NCBI GenBank assembly: GCA_958295665.1
Contig: OY282560.1
Location: forward strand, 273,718,177 to 273,782,176
From: Tipula vernalis
Taxonomy: Eukaryota; Arthropoda; Insecta; Diptera; Tipulidae
Length of the DNA stretch: 64,000 nt
Reading direction: 5' to 3'
A model generated the notes under the pieces. It was not told where the DNA came from. It was given only the letters and a program-made list of their open reading frames with translations, and searched no databases. Position 1 is the stretch's first letter, and every line of letters starts with the position of its first letter. The translations under genes and the position numbers were made by a program. This document shows, piece by piece, positions 37,331 through 48,984 of this stretch.

Positions 37331-38030
37331 CTTTGGACTTTTTATAGACAAAAACAAAATATATTAACAATAATGGCATTCACAAAATTTTCGAATCAGA
37401 AGAAAATGAAGATTCCAATCATTTATAATATATCCACCAAAAAAGTAAAAATATCGAAATCCCTTCGTACTTTATCCCAAGAGTCATACAGTCTATTAAC
37501 CCTGAACAAAAAATGAGGACCCCCCTTAAGTTCTATATGTGGTCGCTTCGTTTCGTACTGAAAAGTTCAGTCTTCTCTTCGGTCGCTTCGTTTCGTACTG
37601 AAAAGTTCAGTCTTCTCTTCAGGTAGCTACGACCAAACTACAAAAATACAATTCTCACTTCATACATACAATATGAGGTAAGAACGTAATGATCTAGCGA
37701 ACTATATTCACTAAATCAAAAACTCAAGGAAAACCCTCATTTTTGTGTGTCTCTTGTCTCATGCCCACACACACAAATAATTAAGAGAAAGAGAAGTTTG
37801 CCTGGGTATTAAATCAATAAGATTCTTTTGGTTTTTTATAGACAAAATACATATATTAACAATAATGGCATTCACAACATTTTTCGATTGGTTAATCAGA
37901 AAAAAATGAAGAGGCCAATCATTTATAATATATCTACCAAAAAAGTAGAAATATCAAAATCCCCCCATACTTTAACCCAAGAGTCATACATACTAAGAGA
38001 ATATTAACCCTGAACAAAAAAGTATGAAAG
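37331..38030. repeat. repeat family copy B in DLST intron 2, with direct and tandem duplications
   Basis: About 185 bp at 37331-37515 recurs in the same direction at 37831-38023 (shared ATTAACAATAATGGCATTCA and CAAGAGTCATACA). Between them, 37541-37580 and 37581-37620 are a perfect 40-bp tandem duplication containing TTTCGTACTGAAAAGTTCAG. The left repeat and middle match the inserted repeat at 7712-8068 in reverse. The layout resembles two long terminal repeats around a short body, or a MITE with a duplicated end. Confidence 0.75.
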
Positions 38031-38487
38031 TTTTAGCTATTTAGCTAAAATATTAAATAACGCAAAAAAATTTGGGGATTATGGCGAAAAAATTAAATGT
38101 AGATCTTCCTTTTGATTTTCAGTGGCTTAAGCGTGAACCCACCGGAAAACGAAAACTGCATTTATTTGTCTCACTATATTTCCAAAATGTTTGCTTCATT
38201 TTATCTAAATCTAAATAAATACTGAATACATTTTTCTAGTGACAATCATGAATAAGCTCAACATGAAACCAAACTAGATAATTATCAAAAAAATTTAAAT
38301 TTGCAATGGTAGTTAATTTTAATGCCTGAATTAGAAATAAAAAAATCTTTGCTGAAATATAAATCAAGTTATTCGAGAAGTCCACATTCCCACACTATAT
38401 AGGTATGTTCATGTTCGGTATTGAAGTGTAAGTTCTTCCTAGTATAAAACAACGATAAATATTTTTTTTTTGCAAGCATTTTTTTAA

Positions 38488-38553
38488 CAATAAAATGTAT
38501 CGTGTACTTTAATCTCAAGGTTAGCAACTAACTATACGATACATTTTATTGTA
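38488..38553. repeat. perfect 17-bp hairpin
   Basis: ACAATAAAATGTATCGT at 38488 is the exact reverse complement of the stretch at 38537-38553, with a 32-base loop. Confidence 0.7.
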
Positions 38554-38642
38554 TTTGGTTCGTATTGATCATTTTAGATTCTGGATCTGCACCAACGGCC
38601 TTCAACATCACGTGCTATTCATCTCTTTCAATTGGAATACTA

Positions 38643-38903
38643 GAATTCCGTGGTCACAAGACAAAATCGCCTAAGTCAACTTAAGACAAAAATTATTTTC
38701 AATATTCAACGTTTTCTATCTCTCCTCTAACTTCACTAAATTTCACTTAAGTAATAATGCCTTATGGCCAAATGCTGTAGTCGCAAGCTATAGTAGCTTT
38801 AGTCGGCATAACTCAAAAATGAATTTAATATTGAACTTTTTCTACCTCTCTAGAAAAATTATCAAATTTGACTTAAGCGATTTTGTCTTGTGATCATGGT
38901 ATT
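38643..38903. mobile_element. MITE in DLST intron 2, about 37-bp inverted ends
   Basis: The left end contains TCACAAGACAAAATCGCCTA and the right end its complement with one difference (TAAGCGATTTTGTCTTGTGA). Similarity extends outward through CCGTGG/CCATGA. About 261 bp, no coding content. Confidence 0.75.
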
Positions 38904-38904
38904 A

Positions 38905-41900
38905 TATTTTAGTACTAGTTTTTCATCGCAATACAAAAATAGCAAGATTCCAAAAATGTATCAACCAGAAAGAAAAATATTCTCTTTATTGATATTACCT
39001 CTAGTTTAAAAATATAAATTAAACAAAATTCTCTAAAACACGAGTAAATGACGTAATAAACATTTAAACAAAAAAAAATTAGTATAGTAACAATGGTGTA
39101 GATTTTAGATAATTGCTTTATTACTAAAAAACGTTTTTTCTAAGTGCTACGTGCACATATTTGCCTGTTCTAATTCAATGTGTTTTACGCATTGCCGAAA
39201 TGAGCTTAATAATTTAATTTTAATTAAAATGCTTACTTAGATAATTATTTTTAACACATTAATTGCGATATTCCACATTTAGTTAAGAACGATTAACGTG
39301 GGCTTATTAACATAAAATTCTCTGGTAGTAAGTAAACAAGAGATAATTTCAATAAAAGCAAATTTTGGCTTGTATATTCGATCTCTCGAGGCCGTTTTTC
39401 ACATTGTAACAATTGAGAGCGTTCAAGTCGCTTGAAACATCCGGTCATCGATGTTAATTAAAAAGTCTCGTTATCATTCGGACTATTTCGTTAAAAAAAG
39501 CAATCAAAAAACAATTTGCATATTGTAAAATTAGGTCATACTGTCTTATCTAATTCTGACGAAACCTGCTTGATAAAATTGAAGTGATACAAATATTTTA
39601 GATATTTCGTTATTAGCATTACTAAATAATAATAATAATAATAATAATGATTCTCGTGGCATGGGACACCTACAACATACAACCAGTACAGCAAATAATT
39701 TGTTGCGTTGTTCTACGCTTCTGGAGATAATTTGGAAATCATCTAAAAGCGTTAGAAGAAATACTGAAGACGGGTTTAATTTAAGCCACTTAAACATTAT
39801 TTTCGTTCACATGATCATAAGTAGCCTGGATCCAGTACAAGATTTCGGGTTTTGCCCTTCTGGTAGTACCACTATGAAGAAAAATCCAATCAATGCAGGT
39901 GAAAATATTTTTGTAAGCCCACATCGGTGACAAAAATATGGAATTTATTTATTTTTTTTTATCCAATCTATTCTAAATTTACCTTTAATAATCAGAGTGG
40001 AATTGTTCCAAAAATGCTTAAATTTTATGATGCAATGAGCTTTAAAATTTCGTGGGTAATTATTCCGATGTCGTTCCGTAAAATTGATGGTACCATCAGA
40101 TCATGCGTCAAATCAAGACGACGCAAAAAATAATTACTTAATAAACGAGGAGTTTGGAATTTAAAAAGATAGAAGTATGTATTTACATATTTATATTATC
40201 TACAAAAAAAATTACATTCAACACTTAAGATTAACAAAGATTTTTAGATAAACAAACACACCCACAATTCTACAACCTCTAATATTTTAAGGCGTAGGTC
40301 AAGAATTCAATACTTATTTTAAAGGGACGAGAATACGATTGTGTGTTAGGCATGTCAAACACAGAATATTGAAACTTCATGCTTTGTGAGCTAATTTTAT
40401 AAGCAAATAATATTGATTATCTTATTACAATGCATAAAAGGTAATAATTTATTCAATAAAAATGTCTTAATCAATTAAGATAATATTAAAAACAAATTTT
40501 ATAATTTGTAATTTAAAAAATAACTCGTGATTGAACTGTGATACAACTTTGTATGACAATTCATCACGAGTTATTCTTTAAATAAAAAATTAAACGGATA
40601 TCATCAACTTAAAGCACGAATTGAGTCTTGAAAACGAAGCTTTAGAAAATTTCAACAAAATAGATTATAATTGCTTATTTTATTAATTAAAAATACTTCG
40701 CAATAAGATCCTGAAGAACCAACAAAATAAGAAAATTGCAAGTCCAAAAACATATGTTTATATTATTAATATGCAACACGTTTATATTATTAATTATGGG
40801 ATTTTGTGAATATATGTATAGGTAATTAAAAATCACTTGCTAATCGTTATCACTAAAAGTTGTCAATCAACCTTTTGTTTTCTTAGATATGGGAGAATAC
40901 GATCCTTAGTCTTACTTTCTACTATTCCAAACTGCGCAAGGTCTTAGAGCCTGATTGTTTAAAGGTTGAAAGGCAAGAACGAGCTTTAAATCCACACTAA
41001 CAACGGTTTGCCGAAAGTGTACAATTAGCACAGCCATACAAGATAAAAGATTAATTTGTAAAACATCAGCAAATCGGCAGGTGTCATCAGTAATTAACCT
41101 TAGGGCATAACAGGAGTATAAGTTTCTGACCCTGAGTCATCTTTCTAATCGTTTAAATAGCTTTTGCAAATGACAGCTCGCTATAAGGTATTTCAGTATT
41201 TAACAAAAAATTTAGTCCCAAAAATTCCTAATGGGAATCGGTGGTTTCTTCGTTACACCAAAACTTACACTCATATGCTAAATGAACGGTATGGAATAAT
41301 ATATTCCTCAAAACAAACAATTAAGCTTTCTTGAACGAGTTGTTGAAGTTGTACAGCCCAAAAACCGATTTCAATTATTGGAAATCGTAAAGTTGAATGC
41401 ATTCATTGCATTTCCGGTGTTTTCTTTTCCTATAAATAGGTATATTAACTTTATCAGTATCTCGCCCAAAATTGAAAATTAAACAGCGCACAATCCAACC
41501 TACATTACCATTAAAATAGACACAATATAGCTACCTAATTGAACTAACCTACTAACTAACTAATTAACATTGCATTTACTCACGGCACAATAATGAAAAT
41601 GTTACGCAAAAATCAACAAAATTTCTGTCGTACGTCAAACAAAATCAAAAATTCGATTTGATTGAATCCAGCACATTGAGGTCTCACAAAAATTCATTTA
41701 TTTGTTTTTTAGCGGCCCACTATGCTGGATGCACCCAATGTTCATTAAAAAAAGTAAACGGCTGAGAAAACAAATTTTTAATGACGTAAAACCTAAAATT
41801 GATAATCGTATTTTGATATTTCGTGCATAACACAATTCATTTTTTGTTGTATTTATTGTGGTATGTATTTATAACAGCGTAAAGAGAGAATAGATTCATT

Positions 41901-42000
41901 GCCAAAATTATGTAATAGAAATTTTAGGTTAAAAATAGTAAACTGCTATTGAATAATATTATTCTAGTTTTATAATCATAATCTCGGTTATCAACACTTA
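38905..42000. other. rest of DLST intron 2, no exon seen
   Basis: AT-rich. It holds an (AAT)n run at 39624-39648 and an imperfect 21-base inverted repeat (40513-40533 with 40559-40583, sharing AATAACTCGTGAT). An 89-codon plus-strand frame at 39661-39930 with a following 68-codon frame is unrecognised. Confidence 0.5.
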
Positions 42001-42001
42001 C

Positions 42002-42434
42002 GCATTTTGTGGTATTTCATTCCATGATTTCTGCTCGGCTTTTGTCAGGGCCCGTTGACAGGCTCTTACACTAAAGTTAACCTAAAATTATAGGTCATTA
42101 TTATTTATGTACATATTACAAATATATTCTTATCACTCATATTTTTATTTTAAATTAATAAACCGAACACATTAATTACAAACAAATAAGTATACATTTT
42201 TATTTTATACTTTCACTTTTGATTTATAAACCAATGAAAAATTGTACGCATATTACATAATCGATTTCATGTGAAAAATTCACCGAAAAAGATGATGAAT
42301 TCATTTTCAATTTGATCAAATCAAGAAAAAAAAATTCACATTACCTTGGAGGAATTTCGTTCTAAAGAATTTACACTTAGGCGAATTACGTTTCGCGATA
42401 AATTGCGCGATGATACCGAAAGTATTCCAGCCAT
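42002..42434 (-). CDS. DLST: DLST exons 1-2: mitochondrial targeting presequence
   Basis: Exon 1 (42434-42345) starts at ATG and encodes MAGILSVSSRNLSRNVIRLS plus ten more residues, Arg/Ser-rich with no acidic residue until near its end, a typical mitochondrial presequence. It ends in AAG/GTAATG. Exon 2 (42081-42002) follows a TTTTAG acceptor, encodes VNFSVRACQRALTKAEQKSW and NEIPQN, and ends in GC/GTAAGT. The two leftover bases join the single A that opens exon 3 at 35386 to make GCA, so all phases fit a 480-residue protein. The link across the 6.6-kb intron 2 is inferred from strand, phase and the need for a targeting sequence; the presequence itself is too variable for recognition. Confidence 0.75.
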
Positions 42435-42439
42435 CGCGG

Positions 42440-43145
42440 ACAAAAAAAATTATTTTAACAGTTTTAATTTAACTATAAATATTAAATATCAAAATCCTAA
42501 TTAATGAAAAGGTAACCACAAATTTTTTGTGAAACCTCGTCGAAACGTTCCTACAATCCTACTTTCGAAATACACACTTCACAAAAGAAAAGAGAGAATT
42601 TTTTCGATAACCAAATGTCAATTTTCTTTTTATGAGTCCCGTGACTAAAAAGTGCGTTCGGTATTTTGCGATTGGTATAAATTTAGATTTTCGGAATTGT
42701 ATGCTATAGTGACATTTCATTTCACCAAGAAATTGGAAATGGAATTCAATTTTGGTCAAAAGAAAAATAAACAACCAATTCTCGTAATTTTTTTTTAAAG
42801 GTTCGTGTAAAGTTTTATATTTATAATACTTCATTCCTAGTGTTTCATCGGCCAAATGTGATAAAAATTATCATGCTACTGCACATCAATTACTTATGAC
42901 CCTATCTTCATTCCGTTAAAAAAATAAAAACAAAAGTTAAATTTAAATGTCAAACATTTTAATTTATTCTGATTTTTTTTATTAAAGATAATTAATTATA
43001 TTTTTTGTAGTATTTTAAACTGTTAAATATTTCCAGTATGTATATATTATGGAAATTGAAATTAATTAAAATTATTTATTAATTTGCTTTTGTATAAAAA
43101 AACAATATTTTTTGTCAGATGAAACCAAAAACTTTCTAGGATTTT
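42440..43145. other. DLST upstream flank, no gene seen
   Basis: AT-rich sequence that must hold the DLST promoter if the exon 1 call is right. No clear initiator or TATA box could be picked out. A 98-codon minus-strand frame at 42559-42855 is unrecognised and Phe/Lys-rich, as expected by chance here. Confidence 0.4.
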
Positions 43146-43146
43146 T

Positions 43147-44159
43147 TTGGTGATAAATGAGTGCGTTTTATGGCAAAACATGATAAAAAATATCATGATA
43201 TTTTTTATCAAATTTGCCCGAGGAAACACGACCATTGTTTTCTGAAAATCCGCTTTTGCGCATTAAATAATAATTTTATTTAATAATTTTTTATAGTAAA
43301 TACATATTAAGCATTGTTTAGCAAATACTATTATCGAATTCTTTTCATTTTTTCAAATCAATGTAAATTTTGTGGTGTGAAACGTACATGAAACCAAAAT
43401 TGATGGAGTTTTGTATGTGGGTTGGTAATATAAAACATTTGACGTTTAAAAATTTCGAATCGATTTTTGTAGTGTTTAGTCGAGTGCTTTACACAACAAT
43501 TAAAATGATTCAAAATCGAGGCGCAAGAAACTATATATTGACAACTTTATTTAATTCAATTAAAATAATTAAACACAAGAATTAAAATGATTAAAAATCG
43601 AGACACAAAAACTCTATATATTGACAACTTTGACAACTAAAATTTAGCGTTTCTAATCTGTTGATATTGTGACATTGATGTTTTTTGACGAATCGAATAT
43701 GGTTTTCGATGTACAATAAATTTTGATGTTTTTGGGTGAAACGAATTCGACTTATGATTTATAAATATGAAAACTCTGGTGATAAACACAGTAACTATAA
43801 CCTGGAATTGGACTTGCAATACCATCAACTCAAAAGGGATTCGAAGAATTCCTAATTTGAATTCATTGGTCGTGTTCAGTCGGACAAAAGTGAAAAACAA
43901 TATCATGATATTTTTCATTACCCTAAAGTACTTTTCATACCAGGGGTGGGATTCCGGTTCGATGATATGATAATGAAAAAACCAAAATATCATCGAATTT
44001 TTCAATTGTTTTTGTCATTTTGATTTCGTCTTTGCTTTTTATCTTTTTAGTCTATTTTATCATCAACATATCGAAAGCGATTCTGGTTAGATGATAATCA
44101 AAAATGATAAAATTATCATTCATGAAAGAGAGTTTCCTCTCTTGATAATATTAAATGGA
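43147..44159. repeat. diverged members of the TATCATGATA repeat family
   Basis: The word ATAAAAAATATCATGATATT, or close variants, appears near 43175, 43900 and 44185, each next to GGGCAAAAATG- or TTTGCCCGA-type ends. A local duplication at 43496-43630 repeats TATATATTGACAACTTT. At 43927 the sequence AAGTACTTTTCATACCAGG is an isolated terminal piece of the MITE family described at 46.2 and 50.6 kb. No gene. Confidence 0.6.
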
Positions 44160-45117
44160 CGTGTTCAATCGGGCAAAAATGATAAAAAATATCATGATAT
44201 TTTATCCCACCCTAACTTCGTTTCGTAATACTGTACGTCAAACCCGATTGAACAAAAAAAATCGATAAAAACTGCTAAATTGATTTTAAATGTCACATTT
44301 TGTTTTAAATCGCTTTGTAAAATTCAATAAACTCGTTTTGTCGTCGGATTTTTAATGAAATGTTTATATTTTTTAATTAGTTTTATTTATAAATTATTTT
44401 GATATTGAAACTATTTGGTTTTTATTTAAATATTGGAGACACAAATAATTTTAGTTTGAGTTTCGTTGTGTTTGTGTTCTCAGATAAAAAATCGAAATAT
44501 AAATTATTATTTATATTTATATAAATAGGTGACTTTGTAAATACCATATAAATATCTTAAAAAATTAAATTTAATTTAATTTATGCACCGAAAATTGCTC
44601 AAAGAAAATTAATCCAAAATTGACAGCCGGAACCCATAAAGGTCGTGTTCAATCGGGCAAAAATGATAAAAAATATCATGATATTTTATCCCACCCTAAC
44701 TTCCTTTCGTAATACTGTACGTCAAACCCGATTGAACAACCAAAATTGAAAAAAAAATGATAAACTGATTTTAAATGTTACATTTTCTTTTAAATCGCTT
44801 TGTAAATTCAATAAACTCGTTTTGTCGTCAGGTGTTTAATTAAATGTTATATTTTTTAAATATTTCTTTTTAATAAATTATTTTGATATTGATACTATTT
44901 GGTTTTTATCCAAATATTGGAGACACAAATAATTTTAGTTTGAGTTTCGTTGTGTTTGTGTTCTCAGACAAAACTTCGAAATATAAATTATTATTTATAT
45001 TTAAATAAATAGGTGACGGTGTAAATACTATATAAATATTTAAAAAATCAAATTTAATTTAATTTAAATACCGAAAATATCATAAAGAAAATAAATTCAA
45101 AATTGACAGCTGGAACC
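44160..45117. repeat. two tandem copies of a 484-bp unit
   Basis: Unit 1 (44160-44643) and unit 2 (44644-45117) are about 90% identical end to end. Both begin CGTGTTCAATCGGGCAAAAA, carry the TATCATGATA palindrome and end near GACAGC-GGAACC. Each unit starts with a roughly 100-bp block bounded by GTTCAATCGGG and its complement CCCGATTGAAC, which looks like a small inverted-repeat element. Confidence 0.9.
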
Positions 45118-45337
45118 AAGAAAAAAGTTGGTTTTTTTGTGTGATAAATGAGTGCGTTTAATGCCAAAAATGATAAAAAATATCATGATATTTTTTATCA
45201 TTTTTGCCCGATTGAACACAAGGAAAACCGAGAAAAAAGTTGATTTTTTGTTGTGATAAATGAGTGCGTTTAATGCCAAAAGTGATAAAATATATCATGA
45301 TATTTTTTATCATTTTTGCCCGATTGAACACAAGGAA
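45118..45337. repeat. two tandem copies of a 112-bp unit
   Basis: Both copies run from AGAAAAAAGTTG through GATAAATGAGTGCGTTTAAT and the TATCATGATA palindrome to CCCGATTGAACACAAGGAA. They directly follow the 484-bp duplication and share its palindrome and GTTCAATCGGG end in reverse. Confidence 0.88.
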
Positions 45338-45339
45338 TA

Positions 45340-46235
45340 TTGGTTAATTGGTTTCATTTTCCAAAAAAATGGTTTTGAGCATGCGCACTGCGTATTAAAA
45401 TTTTGTCAAGAGAGTTTCTCTCTTTGCAATAGTAAATAATAAATATTCATATTAGTTTTCAAAAAAATAATTTTGAGCATGTACATTGAAATTTTATCTT
45501 GACAATCGTAAATATTCAGGTTGTCATTATATCGGATATGAAATAACAACCCAAAAATTCTTTAAAATTTCAATTTTCTTAGAGATTTATTTTAAAAATA
45601 TTCTGGAAAATGGACATTTCGTTTTAAAATTACAATGGAAATTTCCATTTTCCAGAATATTTCAAAGTTAAATCTTCGTTAATTATTGTTTTTAATTTTT
45701 AGTAAATCACTAAAACATTAACACTATTAAATATTATTTTCTTAGAAAATTATTTTTACTACCAAAATGTTGTAAATTCGAAAAGTACACTAGCATAAAA
45801 TGTCTGCATTAAATTATATATCCACATTTACCAACGTTAACTAGTAAATGTGCACATTATCCAAATGTAGTAGGTAAATGTAGATTGAAATCACATTATG
45901 CAAAACACTAAAATCGGTTCACACTTATTTTTAAGAAAATACATTTTCTTAATTAATATTCTCCGATTAATCAATCAATTTTAAACGGTCGATTAATCTA
46001 TTAATCTAACTACGTTCTACTAAAAACTAAATTACTTTTTATACAATAAAATTTACTTCAGTGACATTAATTCCAACTTTTTATTGTGGTGTGATATTTT
46101 TAATATTATTTGGCAAATGTATTATTTATTATTTTATAAAAAATCACGGTAAATTGGTTTTGATGTCGCTGATGTGCAAAATCACTTTTTCATTTTTGTT
46201 TTGTCGGGCATGACATAAAATACAACGATGTAAAG
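45340..46235. other. spacer with one perfect hairpin
   Basis: ATATTCTGGAAAATGGA near 45598 is matched in reverse by TCCATTTTCCAGAATAT near 45645. No gene recognised. Confidence 0.5.
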
Positions 46236-46237
46236 TT

Positions 46238-46748
46238 AAGTACTTTTCATACCAGGCGCCTCGGCTTTGAGCTTCGTAAATAAAAATTTTTTATTTCGTT
46301 TTTAACTATGTAAATTAGTTTTATTCGATTGATACCGTTTAATTTCATAGTAATAAATTCAATTTGTTGAAAAATAGTTGATTTTTAAGTGATAATTTAA
46401 AAAAAAAAAAAAATATATTACAATGAAGTTATCTACAAAGCCAAGGCAATGCGTTCCACACTCGACTGCGAGATTTTAAAGTAGTACAAAGCGAAGTGCT
46501 TTCTCAACATAATCTACAAATCACATTTTTTGCACAAATATTTCATATTTACCATAAAATCTAGCTCATGTTATAAATTTAGAATATCTCAGTTCTTGCT
46601 ATAATTCACGTGTAAAATAGACCTAAATAAAATATTTGATAGCAACCGAATGTTCAAAGCCAACGCCACCGGTATGAAAGGGTCTCAGCTTCGCATTTGT
46701 GGTAACTAAATATTTCGAGGCGAGGCGCCTGGTTTGAAAAGTACTTTA
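46238..46748. mobile_element. MITE family CATACCAGGCGCC, copy 1
   Basis: The left end AAGTACTTTTCATACCAGGC and the right end (complement) AAAGTACTTTTCAAACCAGG are terminal inverted repeats of about 26 bp. The interior is almost identical to copies 2 and 3 at 50590-51090 and 51120-51510, including AAGCGAAGTGCTTT and GACTGCGAGATTTTA. No complete coding frame is seen. Confidence 0.92.
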
Positions 46749-46749
46749 T

Positions 46750-47645
46750 AGCCTTACTTTGGGTATTTTACATCAACAACGCAATGTATTTTCATTCCGG
46801 AATGAATAATTTCACTCCAAAATATATTTTTTTAATATATTAAATGTATGTAGTTTTATGAGTTGGTATTAAATAACAATTCTCAATTTTTCGATAAATC
46901 AGAATTTTAAATTTTCCTAATTACCATTTAGAATTATTATACTTTATTCAATAATTTGTTATCAGTATTTTATATTTGTTAAAATTCTAAATAATAAATT
47001 ACATTTTAGAGCTGGGTGCCAACTGTTGAAAGTAAAAAAATTATTCTTGGCTCTTACTTTGGACAAAATTTCCTTCCTATCCTAATAGAAATAACTATTA
47101 CCAAAGTAAGATGGCAAATATCAAAACATCGGTTTCACACCGGATAGCAAAATATGACGTCTTACTTTGGTAAAAGTTATTCCTATTCGCACAGCAATGA
47201 AATTTTGCCCAAGTAAGAGCCAAGAATAATTTTTTGGTTTACTTCAACAGTTAGCACCAAGCTCTAAAATATAATTATTATTTAGAATTTAACAAATGTA
47301 AAATAGTGATAACAAATTATTGAATAAAGTATAATAATTCCAAATGATAATTAAGAAAATTTAAAATTCTTATTTATCGAAAAATTGAGAATTGTTATTT
47401 AATACCAACTCATAAAACTAAATATATTTAATATATTTACTCTAGTCGTAATGCACTACAAATATGTGAAGAAGATAATTTTTCTATACCTACTTCTCAA
47501 GTTAACCGCATGCCAAAAGACTTCAGTTTTTTTGACATGCAGTCTACACTAAAAAGATAAAATGTTTCAATCTCTCTTGTGTTATATTCTAAAAAAGTTA
47601 CCAAAAATAATACAACAACAAAAACATTTAATAACTTTTAAGAAT
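46750..47645. repeat. dispersed repeat (copy 1) split by a large foldback element
   Basis: The outer parts (46750-46818 and 47508-47645) match 48985-49262 in reverse. The middle, about 46820-47450, is a foldback with arms of about 300 bp: AGTTTTATGAGTTGGTATTA occurs at the left and its complement at the right, and ATTATTCTTGGCTCTTACTT appears in both arms around a centre near 47137. The centre has CTTACTTTGG and its complement facing each other. No gene. Confidence 0.88.
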
Positions 47646-47665
47646 ATAACACAAGAGAGATGGAA

Positions 47666-48100
47666 CCGAGCAAACGGCGCAGTGGTTAAAGCTGCGGCGT
47701 TTGGATCGGGAGGTACCGGGTTCGAATCCCGATAGAGGCGGGATGTAAAAGGGATTTTTCTTCATCTGATTACGATCGGTGATGATGATGAACACAACTA
47801 TGACTGACCCCCTGTTGAGAGTGCAGAATCCATGGGCCGACCCACCTTTCATGTCAGCACTATATGTTGGCATGAAGCAATGCAATCAATGTGCAGATGG
47901 TTTATACAAAGCGGGTCTATAGCCGTACGTCCTCGATTTTGGCTACTACACTGCGTAAAGTGGGACGATAAAATTAAACTGCGAAAGAGTTGGGAGTGCC
48001 TTGAGTCCCAGAAAAAGATTTCATAGATTAAAACAAAAAAAAAGAGTTGGGAGTGCCTTGAGCCCAGAAAAAGATTCCATAGATTAAAAGAAAAAAAAAG
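47666..48100 (+). mobile_element. tRNA-derived SINE
   Basis: A GGCGCAGTGG A box (47676-47685) and a perfect GGTTCGAATCC B box (47719-47729) sit 33 bases apart, the internal RNA polymerase III promoter of a tRNA head. A tRNA-unrelated body of about 250 bp follows, then a tail with two copies of a 57-bp unit (47985-48041, 48042-48100; GAGTTGGGAGTGCCTTGAG) each ending in an A-rich run. The head does not close into a good acceptor stem, so it is not a working tRNA gene. Confidence 0.85.
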
Positions 48101-48148
48101 ATGGAAAAATTAAATCTTTTAAGCAGGGTTTCGAACCCGCAAAATTTT

Positions 48149-48197
48149 GGGTTCGGGTTAATAATTGGGTTTCGGGTTCAGGTTCGGGTTCGGGTTA
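48149..48197. repeat. GGTTCG-type hexamer run
   Basis: Imperfect tandem GGGTTC units (GGTTCGGGTT, GGGTTTCGGG, GGTTCGGGTTCGGGTT) cover about 49 bases just after the SINE tail. Confidence 0.8.
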
Positions 48198-48236
48198 GCA
48201 AAAAAATAAAACTTCACAGATATTTAAAAAAATCTA

Positions 48237-48500
48237 TATATCGTCACCTGAGTATTCAAGCGCCACAAACGCATTCTGATCATTTTGAAGTTAGGTTTGC
48301 CATTATCTAATGTGACGGTCCTAACTGCAAATTGACTAAAACTCATCTGTGTCACTGAAATACTGGACTGACGAAGTGGTATAATAATTACGTTGGAAAC
48401 TGATTTGACGATACAGTCTACATTTTTACGTAAAATGGCAGTTCTCACTCCAAAATTACAAAAATGCGTTTGTATCACCTTAATACTGAGATGACAATAT
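48237..48500. mobile_element. MITE with about 75-bp inverted arms
   Basis: The left arm has GTCACCTGAGTATTCAAG and CACAAACGCATTCTG; the reverse complement of the right arm has GTCATCTCAGTATTAAGG and ACAAACGCATTTTTG. The arms continue through a TTTGCCATT / CTGCCATTT match. About 264 bp, no coding content. Confidence 0.75.
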
Positions 48501-48802
48501 TTATTTATTTCATTAAAAACATTTCGTTTCTTCTTCTTGAAGGTTTCCGCTTCGTGGTGCTAAAATAATCTTTAAAGCCGAAAATGCCCATTCCACACTG
48601 ACTTTCGTTGCAGGAATCGCTAAAAAAACTTTTTCAGCTTCGTATAAAAGTGGAATTTCAATTTTATGGTTTTCCCACTATTCCATAATATTTTTCTCCT
48701 TGTGGACCCGTGAAAATGATTCATAAACAGTAAACTCCTGCTATACGTTTAGTTCAAAGTTAGTCCAGCTGTCTAAATTGTTGGATCATGGTAAATAATA
48801 TA

Positions 48803-48973
48803 CAGTGGAATTCAGTCAACATGAAAACGGATAACACGAAATATCGGATAACAAGAACATTCTTTTGTTCCCAGTTCCACTGTTTCTTCATATTATTCTC
48901 GCTTAACACGAAATTCTGAAAACACGAAATATTTTGTTGTTCCCCTCGATTTCGTGTTATCCGACTTCCACTG
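48803..48973. mobile_element. pogo-like MITE with TA target duplication
   Basis: It starts CAGTGGAA and ends TTCCACTG, flanked on both sides by TA. Inside, GGATAACACGAAATATCGG and its counterpart TTCGTGTTATCCGACTT repeat in opposite directions. Short CAGT-starting ends with a TA duplication are typical of pogo/Tigger-group elements. Length 171 bp, non-coding. Confidence 0.82.
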
Positions 48974-48984
48974 TATATAATATG

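Noticed and set aside
39661..40133. Two plus-strand frames as a gene inside DLST intron 2
   Set aside because: Composition is somewhat protein-like, but no family is recognised and the frames do not join by an obvious splice.
43147..45337. A CRISPR-like or regulated repeat array
   Set aside because: The repeats are whole-unit tandem duplications without regular unique spacers, in a eukaryotic genome.
47666..47745. A functional tRNA gene
   Set aside because: The A and B boxes are good, but flanking bases do not pair as an acceptor stem, and a SINE body and tail follow.
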